NCBI GenBank assembly: GCA_030374765.1 | Contig: JARGXX010000115.1 | Location: 1,054,001-1,118,000, forward strand | Length of the DNA: 64,000 bases | Source of the DNA: Agarophyton chilense | Lineage: Eukaryota > Rhodophyta > Florideophyceae > Gracilariales > Gracilariaceae | Direction: 5' to 3' | Shown here: positions 39,289-49,653 of the stretch, in pieces | Position numbering within the stretch: position 1 is the first letter of the stretch | How the letters are laid out: each line of letters begins with the position of its first letter | Notes under the pieces: generated by a model | What the model was told of the DNA's origin: nothing | Database searches by the model: none | The model's input: the letters and a program-made list of their open reading frames with translations, nothing else | Position numbers and translations under genes: made by a program

Positions 39289-42200
39289 CGTGTAAAGTTA
39301 GTAAAATTAGTTTCCGGAAGATTAAGTGAAGTTATTGATGCGTTGAAACCAGTAGATCGTGAGTTTGTAGGGTTCAGTGGTTGGGCAGGTGTTGATGGTG
39401 GCTGTGAGAACGTCCCAGTGTATCTAGACCATCCTCTTTATAGTGTGTTTGAGCACGAAGGGGAAGAGAGGATGGATACAAGATAATCTAGCTCGAGAAG
39501 CAGAGGCCCTCTCTCATGATTTCTTTGTGCAAAGAATTCCACCAACGGCCTCTTGCCAGACAAAGAGTCCTCTCGGCAAACCTCAGCAAGCTCGTGAAGA
39601 TAAATATTGAGCCTTTTCCAGTGCCTTCCGCGATTCGCAACATTAGATGAAGATAATATTACTTACCAACACAGGAGGCGCGAGAGAAAGTACGCACGGT
39701 ACTGCACCGCCCTTTCAGGAGAGGTTTAAGATAAATCTAGCGAGTCCTTCGACACGTTTGATGACTTCTTGCAACGTGATGCCCTTCAATTTCTTCCAGC
39801 CTGAGGAAAGTTAGCTTTACACGGCTACAATACATCTGGATGAGTAAGAACTGTTTTCTATACAAAGTACTCCGAACATGAATATGTGTGGACAGTTGTG
39901 TAGGCCAGCTGCATTAAAGAATAATGATCAAATTCTACTTCACTTCACCATCAAACGATCATCAACGGAAAGTAAACCGATTTTGACACCAAACGTTAGA
40001 TGCGAGAACCGCGTGCGGCTTGAACACGCAACCATTCGGATTTACAGGATCAACTGTTGATGTAGGGTGTTTGACATTACCCACGGGTATGGTTTGCGGG
40101 CAATGAGTTCTCATTGGAAATCAACACGATTCACATAAAGTAAATTATTTCCACCCGCCTTTCTAAACATGATATTTAAAGCTCGCTATTTTGCATGATT
40201 GAAGAGAATTATCTTCAAGACAATATTCTCCGAAAAAGACCTTTAACACAGGTCAAGTGTATCTTCATATTGTGACATATCTGGTTCCGGTATACATGCA
40301 GACCAAAATCTAATGTGGCAAATAGAAAAGGTTTATCCCCTTTATGTAGAATGTAAAGAGCTACAGCCTTTTCTCTGACGTGTCGCAACATTCTTGTTCT
40401 ACGCTAATGTTGCAATTGGGCACAGCCCCCCAACCAAGTTCAACCTTTGTTATTACCGATTAGAATGGATGCGGTTCTCTTATTCCTAACACAACAGAGC
40501 TTTCTTACAGATAGTTTTCTTTCATAGAAAGGCCTGACTCTTTCGTGGTGCTTCCATTCCGTGTTTTCCAGGGGAGTTTCAATTGTTTCCACGCTGATCG
40601 CGAAGAGTTTGACGGCGGCCCAAGTTCGTCAGCGTACAGCGCCGGACGACTTGTTCAGAGTTTATCTTAACCGAAGGCGCACCGCGGCGAACTTGGTTCG
40701 ACAACAGGCGTGGCCTCTCTTTGTGTGAGATAGGAAGTTCGAAAGCAGACAAGTGACCCTCTCTACCGAAGTCCAGCGAGTAACACGGTTCGCCGCAAGC
40801 GTAAGCTTGACCTTAATACAGTGCCTTTTCTGTTTCAGGTACGTGAATATTTTCGTTTCGGACGCATCTGGACCCCGAAAGAAACGAAGCATGGTCTGAA
40901 AACCGTGCTTCTCAACGTTCAGCTCTATTTGCGCTTACGCCGTGCTTCTTTCTACAGTCAGAACATTGCAACTTGGATACAACACAGAGGTGAGATGATG
41001 CTGGAAAGCACTTTACATTCCGAGAACAAGCACGGTTCCGCAGAGACGCCGGGCGAACACCACCATGTTCAGTGGCAACACACACTTGAAGGACCCATCA
41101 AGTAGGTGGTGTTCTTTCCGTACGACGTTACCGTAGCTGCGTCTCAGCCGCAACCCGGTGGAAACCGTCCTAGCCGCCAAACAGGTCTCTTTTCCGGCTG
41201 GCCGACGCGCAGCAGGTGGTTCAAGTCTGCAAGCGGTCGGCGCTTCGCCGTCGGTTAGAAGAGCGAATATCATCAGAAAATGAATGGATGCACAATCAAT
41301 AAAAGTCCCAGGTGCTCAAGCGCCGCGCTCCGCGTGTGAGAACAAATCGACCGTCCGTGTTTCGTGGTACATACGGCGCAACGTTCAGAGCCAGGGCACA
41401 ATCTAAACAAGTATTCTAAGTGACGCATCAGTGGGAGAAAGCCGGGTGCCGACATGCTCATCCTCACAAGGGCACCCGGTTGTCTCCCGCTTCGTTTCCA
41501 ATTTGTAGCTTTGTTGTCTTCGTCTGCTCTCCTGCCGTGAGGCTCACCGAGACCAACATTACGACGCGGCACCAAGGACGGTCCACCACAGGCTGCGACC
41601 CGAGAAGCGCCTTGTTCCCGGCGGCGGGCGCACCGACAGCAAGCGATGCGCGCCACCAAGGGATGGGAGGCACAAGTTAGAGCTCATGACAATTCTCCGC
41701 CCCAACCAAGCGCCCTCCAGCACACAAGCCGCTTGGGGCGCACCGAGATGCCACGCGTGCGCCCCAGCGCCGAAGCGCACCCGGACCGGACACTCAGCGG
41801 CCGAAGCGCAACGCGACCGACTGCCCGGCGGCCGACCGCAATCCGGCTGGGCGCGCATCCACCGAATCGAGGTGCGCCCATTGCAGGAGCAGGGTGCACG
41901 CAGCCACACCGAGTATTTATAGAGCTCGGCGGTGCGAGCAGCCACGGCGCTGTAAGACCGAGCTTTCCGAACGGCGCGCCCTGCTCTTGCGAGACGCACA
42001 TGTTCGAGAGCTCTGTCTGCTGCTCTCAGAAAACGCGCCGAAACGCGCCAGGCGACTGTAAGAGAAGCGGCGACGCTGAGCCATTGGCATGCATCCACGT
42101 GCGTGGCTCCCGCATCGCTGCACAGCCACGCGTCCACGCGGCCACGCGTTTAGCCGTTCGTGGTCAGAGCGCGCACTCGCGCATTTGCAGCCATGGTCTG

Positions 42201-44334
42201 ACTGACCACGTTCCGTTCAACAAGTTGCCAAGACCCCGATTTAGGCTAATTATGACAATAATAAACGATTCCAAACCTTGCGATACGTCCGGGTGCATCT
42301 CTCATATGGCGCGCCATCTTCCCTCTCTACTAGCTAGAGTGCCCGTTGCTGCGCTTTCACGGTGTCGGGCGCCAACCGACACACGCCACCGATAAAAAGT
42401 TGTGAAACATCAAATCATTTCGCATTCTTTGCCAGAATGGCACTGCCGAAACAAGCATACGGGACTCATGCAATTAATTGCTTCAGGTTCCGCCCATTAA
42501 TAATAACAGAGAACAATTAGATGAATTGATGCACATCATCTTTCCCAACCACACAGACATGCCAACGCAAAACTATTGCAGAGAAAACGGAATGTCGCCA
42601 ATACAATCATGGAGGGTGCCATAAAGACGGAGCCAAAACTTGGACGGCAGCATAAAGAAAGATGTTGAAAAGCATCCAAAAAAAACCGCGTTTTCGCATA
42701 GGGATGGTACAAATATCCATCAAACAAAGGTTGTTGAATGACGAAGCGGTTGTATTGGATTAAGATTTTTGAGAGAAAAACTGACTGTTGCAATTATTAT
42801 TGAAGCAACCATTTCGTAAGAGGGTAAACAGGACAGAGCATGTCGAGGCGAAAAACAGCATTAAAGGTATGAGTGATGAATATAGGTAGCCCAAAGATAC
42901 AGTAGCCATTCTCATCGGTTTACATCTCTTTTGGGTATAGACTGTACAGATGACGCCAAGAAGATCGGTGCGGTTGGTGTTAATTTCAAATATCGTAATC
43001 ATCCGAGCCGCAAGCTCATACAGTAACCTCGATCAACGTTAGATAAACATGTGTATTTGTTTTGGCTTCATGAAGTGTAATCCGATGTGCTTGTCCTTTG
43101 GAATCCGGAGCTACGTGCAAGTGGTCTATTCTTTTTTCGAAGTTCGTACTTTCTCATAAACTGAGAAACACTGCAAAAACGACGAAACCAATCCCACGTT
43201 TTCTTGACGACACATTGGCGTCTTGTCCAGGCTTTAACAAGACGTACAGAACCCAAATATCGGAAGTTGGCGGACGTTCCGCTAAACGAAGTGAACGTAA
43301 ATGTCGACTTGTGCTGTGCTTTCGGTTTGTGTTTGTCGTGGCCTTGATGTTGCACGTTCCATTTTAGATAGTCCAAATAATTTATTCAGTTCAAAGTATA
43401 AAAAAGAAACGTGATGTACGATTTCTCACATTTGACCATATCAAGTTAACATGCGCCGCATCCCATTCCGAACTGCGAAGCGAAACTACTTCGAGCTGGG
43501 CCAGTACTGACATGAGGGATCGGTCAGGAATATCTAGTGTTGAATGTTTTGTTGTTTTGTTCCAAGAGCAAAGAATGTCTTTGGCATGGCGCTACAAGTC
43601 CACAACGACACGAAACGAAACTTTTCACACCTGAACATATCGACTAATCCAACGAAATGCTTCTAGTGTTTTGTCCCGTATTCTTCATGAAAAACCCGCC
43701 GTGGAGTGATATGGACACTTGAGAAAGCGCAGTCATAACTAACAAGGTGATCACCCACGACCATGATGATGATCATTGCCATCGAAACATTGCCTTTCAA
43801 GATATCGAGCATTTGTTCAATTATCAGTTCACAACTTGCTATGCCTGCAGCAGACTAAAAGCCAGGGATATTTGAAGACATTTTACTGGTGTATACATGT
43901 ATGTATTCACGTGTATGTAGATGTATACACTTGTTTGCTAACTCTTATCTGGTGTCCGAACAGAATGCAGCGTTTCAACTTCCTGTACTGTTTTACCTGG
44001 AGGAGTCGCTGAGTCATATGAGAGAGATTCAGGAATGGCTCTGAACAGCAGGCACCACTCAATATCTGAATATTCAACTCCAAATGCTCGGAAAATCTCG
44101 GACTGGCAGCAAGATGCAGAGTAATATTTTGAGCCCGATGCAACGAAAGTGGCAAGGTATTGCAAAGACTTTCCCGATAGCTCTCAGACGCAGAAAAAAC
44201 GTTTTCAGAAATGCAAATCCTTGTCTGAGTTTAATGACTGATTGCGATGGAGTTTACAATGTTCGACCATGCAATTTCAGGATAGATGTACCCTTGTAGT
44301 AGTGGACTAATCTTTAGAGAAGGATGCATAAAAT
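39289..44334. other. 5-kb region without a recognised gene
   Basis: Mostly A/T-richer, with short frames only. 41130-42240 is a GC-rich island with a TATAAATA on the minus strand at about 41912-41919 and several 8- to 9-bp inverted repeats; its open frames (for example 41646-42395 plus) are Arg/Ala/Pro-rich and look spurious. 40886-40911 can form a 10-bp hairpin. 43892-43932 is a GTAT-type alternating tract. No tRNA, rRNA or transposon ends were recognised. Confidence 0.5.
40886..40911. other. 10-bp hairpin
   Basis: GAAGCATGGT and ACCGTGCTTC pair over 10 bp (one G-U on the plus strand) around the loop CTGAAA. Too short alone to call an RNA gene. Confidence 0.5.
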
Positions 44335-45894
44335 CTACGATAACTGCAACATATCCGGTGCGCATTTGCTCAAAATTTTCAATCCTTCGGCACCTTCCAT
44401 GGTGCCCCAGAACTCAAGGAAGTTATGCGCCTCCTTGGACTGCTCACAAACCGACGAAGCCTGCTCCTTGGCAAGTTCGCAGTACAAGCGAAGCGATTTG
44501 CTCAGTAGTCTGTAGGGGACAATCACACACATGCATCGCTTGACAGAATCACAGTTATACTCAGCTGTATCCGTTTCCAATGAGAGGCGAGCGGTCTTCT
44601 CATACACATCAGGCGTACGAGTGGGCGATGTCGAAACGTTGACTATCGGAGGAGTAATGTCAACCGGAGCGATACCCACTGTTGCTGATGAAGTGGGCTT
44701 AGTCGTCTCATCTGGGGAGGTCGTTTCCTTCTTCACCTTGATCGAAGGGAACCGATGGCGCTGAATCATTCTCACATCGTACATTGGAGCTCCAATCGGT
44801 CCAGAAGATGGTGCGATGGTGTAGATATGGTCCTTCACATCGTGCGGATTCACAGAAACAATGGGGCTCGGTGCTGCGGTGTTAACGTACGCTTTGTTAA
44901 AACGAACGTCCGATTCAACGCTGGGTGGTAAAGGTTCAGGGATCACAGGCTCTCGCGAGGGAGCCGCGCTCGCGCTTGCCATAGCAAGCGGGCTGGCATG
45001 AAGCATTTTGCTGAGGCGAATGTCCACAGTAATGGTATGTTCCGTTCGCATCGTTCCACTTGGACGGGGAGGCATCGGGGAGACAAGCTCTGCGGATGGC
45101 GGAATCACGTCCATGTACTTGAGTTCGTATTCTGTCTCAGTGCTGTGAACGTCGCGCGCAACACGATGTGACGAACTCGGTGAGCTACTAGAAGTGAGAC
45201 GTGCAGACTGGGCTCTAGCTAAACCTTCTTCGGCGGCTCCCCTGGCCATGTAGATAAATGGGGATGGAATCGGAATAAGTGGAAATGGCGAGTTGAGTAC
45301 CATAGCGGGCTGCTGATTGACCCCGATGGGGTTCGTGAGAGGGGATACGGACATGCGCGAAATACGACGTGTTGGAAGGCGAAGTGGGATTGCGATGACG
45401 CGCTTGACAAAGTGCGGGCTCGGGCTTCCAATTAGTTCCGATGGAGCAGGCACAGACGAGAGTGAAACTGTTCCTCCTGAGGGAAGGGGGACTAAGGTGA
45501 AGCTGGGAGAAGAATGGATTGGCACAGTGGGTGGACCTGCGAATGAAAGACGGGACTTAGAGTTGACATGAGCTCTGGCCACATTGTGAGTATGCAAAGC
45601 GGGAGTCGGCGTCTTGGTGGGTTCCTCAGTGTGTGGGACGATCACGATAGGGCTTTGAACAATAAGCGGAACGGGGGTTACCGGGGGTGATGGGGTGGAG
45701 TGACGGAAGAGACCCGATGGACGGACTGAATCACGAGGAGCTTGGGTATGAGGAGCGATGGTAACTTCAATGATGGTGTAGGCAGTTTCATGGGAACGGT
45801 AAGGAGAGGAAGAGGCATACCGATACTCGACGGCAGCCTGAGCTTGAAGGACGCAGAGCGCTAACGCTGCGATAGTTAGAGTTAGTCGAGACAT
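44335..45894 (-). CDS. Large secreted Pro/Ser-rich protein with six-Cys domain (SCP2), 519 aa
   Basis: A signal peptide (MSRLTLTIAALALCVLQAQA) is followed by about 420 residues rich in Pro, Ser, Thr and Val with SPSP, TPTP and VTPV-type runs, like an O-glycosylated extracellular stalk. The C-terminal domain (residues 448-511) has C-x5-C-x-C-x15-C-x10-C-x27-C, exactly the spacing of the 146-residue protein 5 kb away, with CMCxIVP and SKEA blocks and Trp in the last gap. The two share a strand. Likely a wall or matrix protein whose C-terminal domain binds a partner or anchors it; that role is inference. No membrane anchor at the end. Divergent from DPH3. Confidence 0.85.
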   Translation of the reverse strand: MSRLTLTIAALALCVLQAQAAVEYRYASSSPYRSHETAYTIIEVTIAPHTQAPRDSVRPSGLFRHSTPSPPVTPVPLIVQSPIVIVPHTEEPTKTPTPALHTHNVARAHVNSKSRLSFAGPPTVPIHSSPSFTLVPLPSGGTVSLSSVPAPSELIGSPSPHFVKRVIAIPLRLPTRRISRMSVSPLTNPIGVNQQPAMVLNSPFPLIPIPSPFIYMARGAAEEGLARAQSARLTSSSSPSSSHRVARDVHSTETEYELKYMDVIPPSAELVSPMPPRPSGTMRTEHTITVDIRLSKMLHASPLAMASASAAPSREPVIPEPLPPSVESDVRFNKAYVNTAAPSPIVSVNPHDVKDHIYTIAPSSGPIGAPMYDVRMIQRHRFPSIKVKKETTSPDETTKPTSSATVGIAPVDITPPIVNVSTSPTRTPDVYEKTARLSLETDTAEYNCDSVKRCMCVIVPYRLLSKSLRLYCELAKEQASSVCEQSKEAHNFLEFWGTMEGAEGLKILSKCAPDMLQLS

Positions 45895-46595
45895 GGTTGT
45901 TAAAGTGAGGTGAGCGGATGGATGAGTGAGTTGATTGGATGAGAAACGAAAGAGGTGTGCGTGCGAAGAGGTTGAGTGGATGGAGGATGGAGAAAGTGGG
46001 AGTTGGGCGCCGCATTGTGGGGGGTTTTATAGTGGTGGACAGGGACGCAAGGAGAGGAGAGCGGGGAATGATCAGGGAAGCTGGCAGCGGCGATGAAGTG
46101 GCGGCGATGAAGTGGCGGCGATGTTGATGTTTATTATCAAGAGCACGTTGGAGAGGCGTTGAGTGGCGGATTGCCGTTGGTAACGCGGCTCTCCCCAAGT
46201 GCACTCTTTGATGAGAGAGGGATCACATACTGTACCAGGGTAGCAATCTACGAAGGTAGCACTCACCGGTGCATTTTCCTGCACCTCACAGCTTCAGCTC
46301 TTCGAACACGTGTCAAAATTGGGTTGAAAAATGTGGCCACTGCGAACAACAGGCACACCTTGAACATCTGTACGCGTTGAACACGTCATTATCCAGCTCG
46401 GCTCTGCTGGCGTGTAGCTCTTTCGCGTGCAGCTCTTTCGCGTGTAGTGTCGCCGCCGTGGATTTTAAACAAGAGCCGCCTTTGGGTCGGACGCTCCATG
46501 CGCGTCACAGAACCAGCGAACGAGCGTCAAAGGCGACGTGCAAACAGCGCCGTCGTGCGCCCCGAACCGTCGCAAGCGTCGCCACGCCATCCAAC
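45895..46595. promoter_or_regulatory. Divergent region between SCP2 and DPH3
   Basis: About 700 bp. Contains a short direct repeat (GATGAAGTGGCGGC, twice at about 46093-46119) and TCTTTCGCGTG(C/T)AG, repeated at 46420-46447. No TATA box assigned with confidence. Confidence 0.5.
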
Positions 46596-46950
46596 ATGGT
46601 AACGTACAGTGCCGTCTAGCGCCCGTCCGCAAGCGCGCCACGCGAGATGAGCTCACTTTCTGACCACTTGCTGCCGTTGTTGGGTGCGTGTCACGCGAGA
46701 ATAGCCGGTGTACGACGACGTCGACCTGGAGGATATGAGCTGGGACGCCATGTTGCTGGCGTACGTCTATCAGTGTCCTTGTGGTGATGTGTTCCAGATT
46801 ACGCCGGCTGAGCTTCGTGCCGGTGAGGAAATTGCGAGGTGTCCTAGTTGCACGCTGGTTGTCAGGGTGATTTATGATGTGGAAGATTTGAGAGATGATG
46901 ACGATGACGAGCTGCGCGTGAAATGTGTGCCCGCGGACCATGAGCCTTGA
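46596..46950 (+). CDS. DPH3: DPH3/KTI11 CSL zinc-finger protein (two exons), 82 aa
   Basis: DPH3 carries electrons and iron for diphthamide synthesis on elongation factor 2 and also serves Elongator-linked tRNA modification. The conserved part reads VYDDVDLEDM, then CPCGDVFQI with Cys25 and Cys27, and CPSC with Cys47 and Cys50, the four ligands of the CSL zinc ribbon. The frame holding it has no ATG before the conserved start and an in-frame TAG just upstream. An ATG at 46596-46598 followed directly by GTAACG, with an acceptor AATAG at 46704, gives MPVYDDV in phase 0 and the right family length. CDS is therefore 46596-46598 joined to 46705-46950. The first exon is inferred. Confidence 0.87.
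46599..46704 (+). other. Inferred intron directly after the DPH3 start codon
   Basis: 106 bp, GT-AG, phase 0; a CTGAC branch-like motif lies about 40 bases before the acceptor. The coding part of the first exon is the ATG alone. Confidence 0.65.
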
Positions 46951-48561
46951 GCTTCGAAAGGGTGCGTGAGCGTTAACGATATTTATGAAACACTTTCAAC
47001 AACCGCTATTACGCTGCATACAGCGCGGGCCGCTCAACTAGAGCCTTTTGTTTCATCGCCTGTTGGCCATCGCGAGCAAGTATGATGTTCACGCCCACGT
47101 CCATACATGTGCAGGTATATATATCTCAGTATCGAACGATTCTGAATTTGTAACTGTTCAAGCGGCCGGCAAATACTGGTTCAAACGGCGGGAACGCCTC
47201 GTTGCTGTACGCTTGTCGGCTGCAAGTATGGTTCCGTTTGTTGTCTGGATCCTTTTTGGAGATAGATACCAACGTATAGATATATCGTTAGACAAGCGGC
47301 TGCTGGAGTGCTTCGCCGTCGCTCACCTCTCCTTCACAAACGCGCTCGCTGATCTCCTCCTTACAGTAAATGGACTTACACTGGCTTACACAACGCGCCC
47401 CGTCCCACGGCGCGTATTTCTGAGAACACACTCGCTGTGCCACTCGCACCCCATGGCGGAGTGGAACAGACGTCGACGTTTACGCGCTTTTGGCTGCGGG
47501 AGAGCGCTCTTTCTTTGTCGCACCACACTCGTCTCTCGAGAGCGCTCGCTCTTCCATTTCGCTTCATGACGTCGAGCCCGCGTGGCGCATATGCATCGCA
47601 TCGCTCGTGTCGTCGTCGTCGTCGTCGTCGTCGTCGCTGTCGCCGCCGCCGCCTTCGTGGCCGTTCACAACGCTTGTGCAGATCGCACGCTTCAACAGCT
47701 CTATACGACCCGTTCGTTGCCAACATCATTCTTTGTAATCAAAGGGTCGTATCTAAGTCTTCTCAGTATCATCTGCTTCTCTCCTTGCCGGAGCACGCAC
47801 TGTCTGTAAACAAGTAACACGTAAAATACGCGCCACCAACACGCGTTCGCACGCACGCACCACCGCGACTAATCTGTGCACACAGTAAAGCTGACTTTCC
47901 GCACCGGCCCTACCCCTATACAAGTCCTCTAAACACACTATAGTCCTGTTTGCTGTATTCCATCTTCACCTCAGAGCTTCTCGCCCGACACCACTCCCCT
48001 ACCCGTTGTCCCCCGCGCCCCGTGCAGGTCTACCCCTGACTCAGCTTCCCAACGACGCACCCCCACCCCGTGCTGCCATCGTAACCGTCGTGCCGCCCTC
48101 AACCTCGCCTTTTCAACACCTTATACCAAAAGCCCAGCCATTTATTATCTCCGTCAGTCCATATCTGCGCCTCTGACATCCGTCAACCAACCACCTCGCT
48201 CCCAATCCGCCGCCGCCTGCAACGCGCACTGAGCCAACCTCCATGCGCGTTGCACCGCGCCACCGTATCCACCTTCGCTGCTGTCCACTATCAACCGCCG
48301 TCTTAACGCGTGGTAACCGCCGCACCACACCAACTTCTGTCTCAGCCCTGCCAGCGCAAATCATCAAACTTTTCACCGGTCCGCTTTTGAGACGCCACCC
48401 GTCGTCCGCGCCCCCACCTCCCGCTTCCATTCCACCAAACATATCAGTCCACCGCGTCACCATATTTATTTATCTTCTCCACCATTCGCTGTATTTCTAC
48501 TGGTTTTGTTCATTACGCTCTCCCCCTCCCCCTCTAAGCACTTTTGAAAGTCTCGTTCGTC
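46951..48561. other. Intergenic with (CGT)n microsatellite
   Basis: 1.6 kb with no recognised gene. A (CGT)n/(CGC)n run lies at about 47608-47653 and creates long Arg, Val or Ser open frames that are spurious. 47950-48540 is pyrimidine-rich, as expected for the promoter and leader of the MYB gene. Confidence 0.6.
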
Positions 48562-49653
48562 ATGCAAAGATACCGTCGCAGCGACTCGAGCTCACCTCCG
48601 ACATCATCTTCTGCTATGCCACCACTTCTCGTATCATCCACACTCACTCTTCCAGCTGCACCTCAGCCTTCCATCCCCCCCACTAGTTACAACAAAATGT
48701 CTGTACAAAATCTTGTCTGTCACCCTTCTTTTCCACCAATGCATGCGCCACCTGCACCATCACATTACGTCACACTACCTTCCGAGCACCCTTCGTTTGC
48801 ATCACAAACCCCTCGGCACATTCATGAGATGCCCTTACTCTCCACGCTCCCAAACTCATCCCCATCTGCATCGCCTCTGCCTCCACCGCGGCCGCGGCCA
48901 CCGCCACCGCCACCGCCACAACAGTCGTCAACATCGTCTCCTACATTGAAAGTCTCGCCTGTCTCACAGCCACTGCCGCCTCTGTCATCTCGCACACCAT
49001 CCCTGTATTTCGCAGACGAAGAAGTCTATCAAACACAGCAACCGCAACAGACACACCCACAACAGAATCAGCAGCAGGCACAAAGCAGTACGCATCATTT
49101 TCAGAATCATGTTTCATTCCCTGAGCGCCCTCTTTGTTTAGGTTCTGAACCACGGAATTCATGTAGTGAAGATTCAACTGGAGTACGCCCGGCACCTGCG
49201 CTGTGCGTATCAGAACCGAAAGCGAAACGTCCTTGGACAGAACCGGAAGATCGCTTGCTCAGAGCACTTGTCAAGCAATTAGGCCAAGGCCTGTGGGCAA
49301 GCATCGCCGCTCAGATCCCCGGTCGCAGCGGCAAACAAGTTCGAGAACGATGGCTAAACCACCTCTCGCCTAACGTGACCAAGCGCCCATGGTCAAATGA
49401 AGAAGATGAAATAATTATGGAGAACCATCGTAAACTTGGAAACTGCTGGAGCAGAATTGCAAAACTTCTCGAAGGACGGAGCGACAATTCTGTGAAGAAT
49501 AGATTTTATACGACTCTTAAAAGAAGGATTCACGCGAATCGAGCAATGAGTAGAACCTTCTCTGGAAAGAGAAGCCGATCGCAGCGAACAAACTCGGAAG
49601 ACAGTTCCGAGCTCCCGAATCAGAAGTTTAAACCAAATCGAGTGTGGGAATGA
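48562..49653 (+). CDS. R2R3 MYB transcription factor, 363 aa
   Basis: ATG at 48562. The first about 215 residues are Pro/Ser/Gln-rich and disordered, with Pro and Gln runs. Two MYB repeats follow near residues 223-325: KRPWTEPEDRLLRALVKQLG, then LWASIAAQIPGRSGKQVRER and W in RWLNHLSP; second repeat KRPWSNEEDEIIMENHRKLG, NCWSRIAKLLEGRSDNSVKN, R-F/Y. The regularly spaced Trp residues are present. The tail is basic and Ser-rich. Binds DNA as an R2R3 protein in the nucleus; targets unknown. Single exon, with a long pyrimidine-rich leader. Confidence 0.92.
   Translation: MQRYRRSDSSSPPTSSSAMPPLLVSSTLTLPAAPQPSIPPTSYNKMSVQNLVCHPSFPPMHAPPAPSHYVTLPSEHPSFASQTPRHIHEMPLLSTLPNSSPSASPLPPPRPRPPPPPPPQQSSTSSPTLKVSPVSQPLPPLSSRTPSLYFADEEVYQTQQPQQTHPQQNQQQAQSSTHHFQNHVSFPERPLCLGSEPRNSCSEDSTGVRPAPALCVSEPKAKRPWTEPEDRLLRALVKQLGQGLWASIAAQIPGRSGKQVRERWLNHLSPNVTKRPWSNEEDEIIMENHRKLGNCWSRIAKLLEGRSDNSVKNRFYTTLKRRIHANRAMSRTFSGKRSRSQRTNSEDSSELPNQKFKPNRVWE

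Noticed and set aside
41559-42395. Long plus and minus frames in the 41-42 kb GC island
   Set aside because: Arg/Ala/Pro/His composition typical of GC-rich non-coding DNA; no conserved block.
39289-44334. CRISPR array, tRNA genes or operons in the gene-poor region
   Set aside because: No regularly spaced repeats and no complete tRNA-like pattern by eye; the host is eukaryotic.
47376-47817. Arg-, Val- or Ser-repeat frames
   Set aside because: Products of the (CGT)n microsatellite in different frames.
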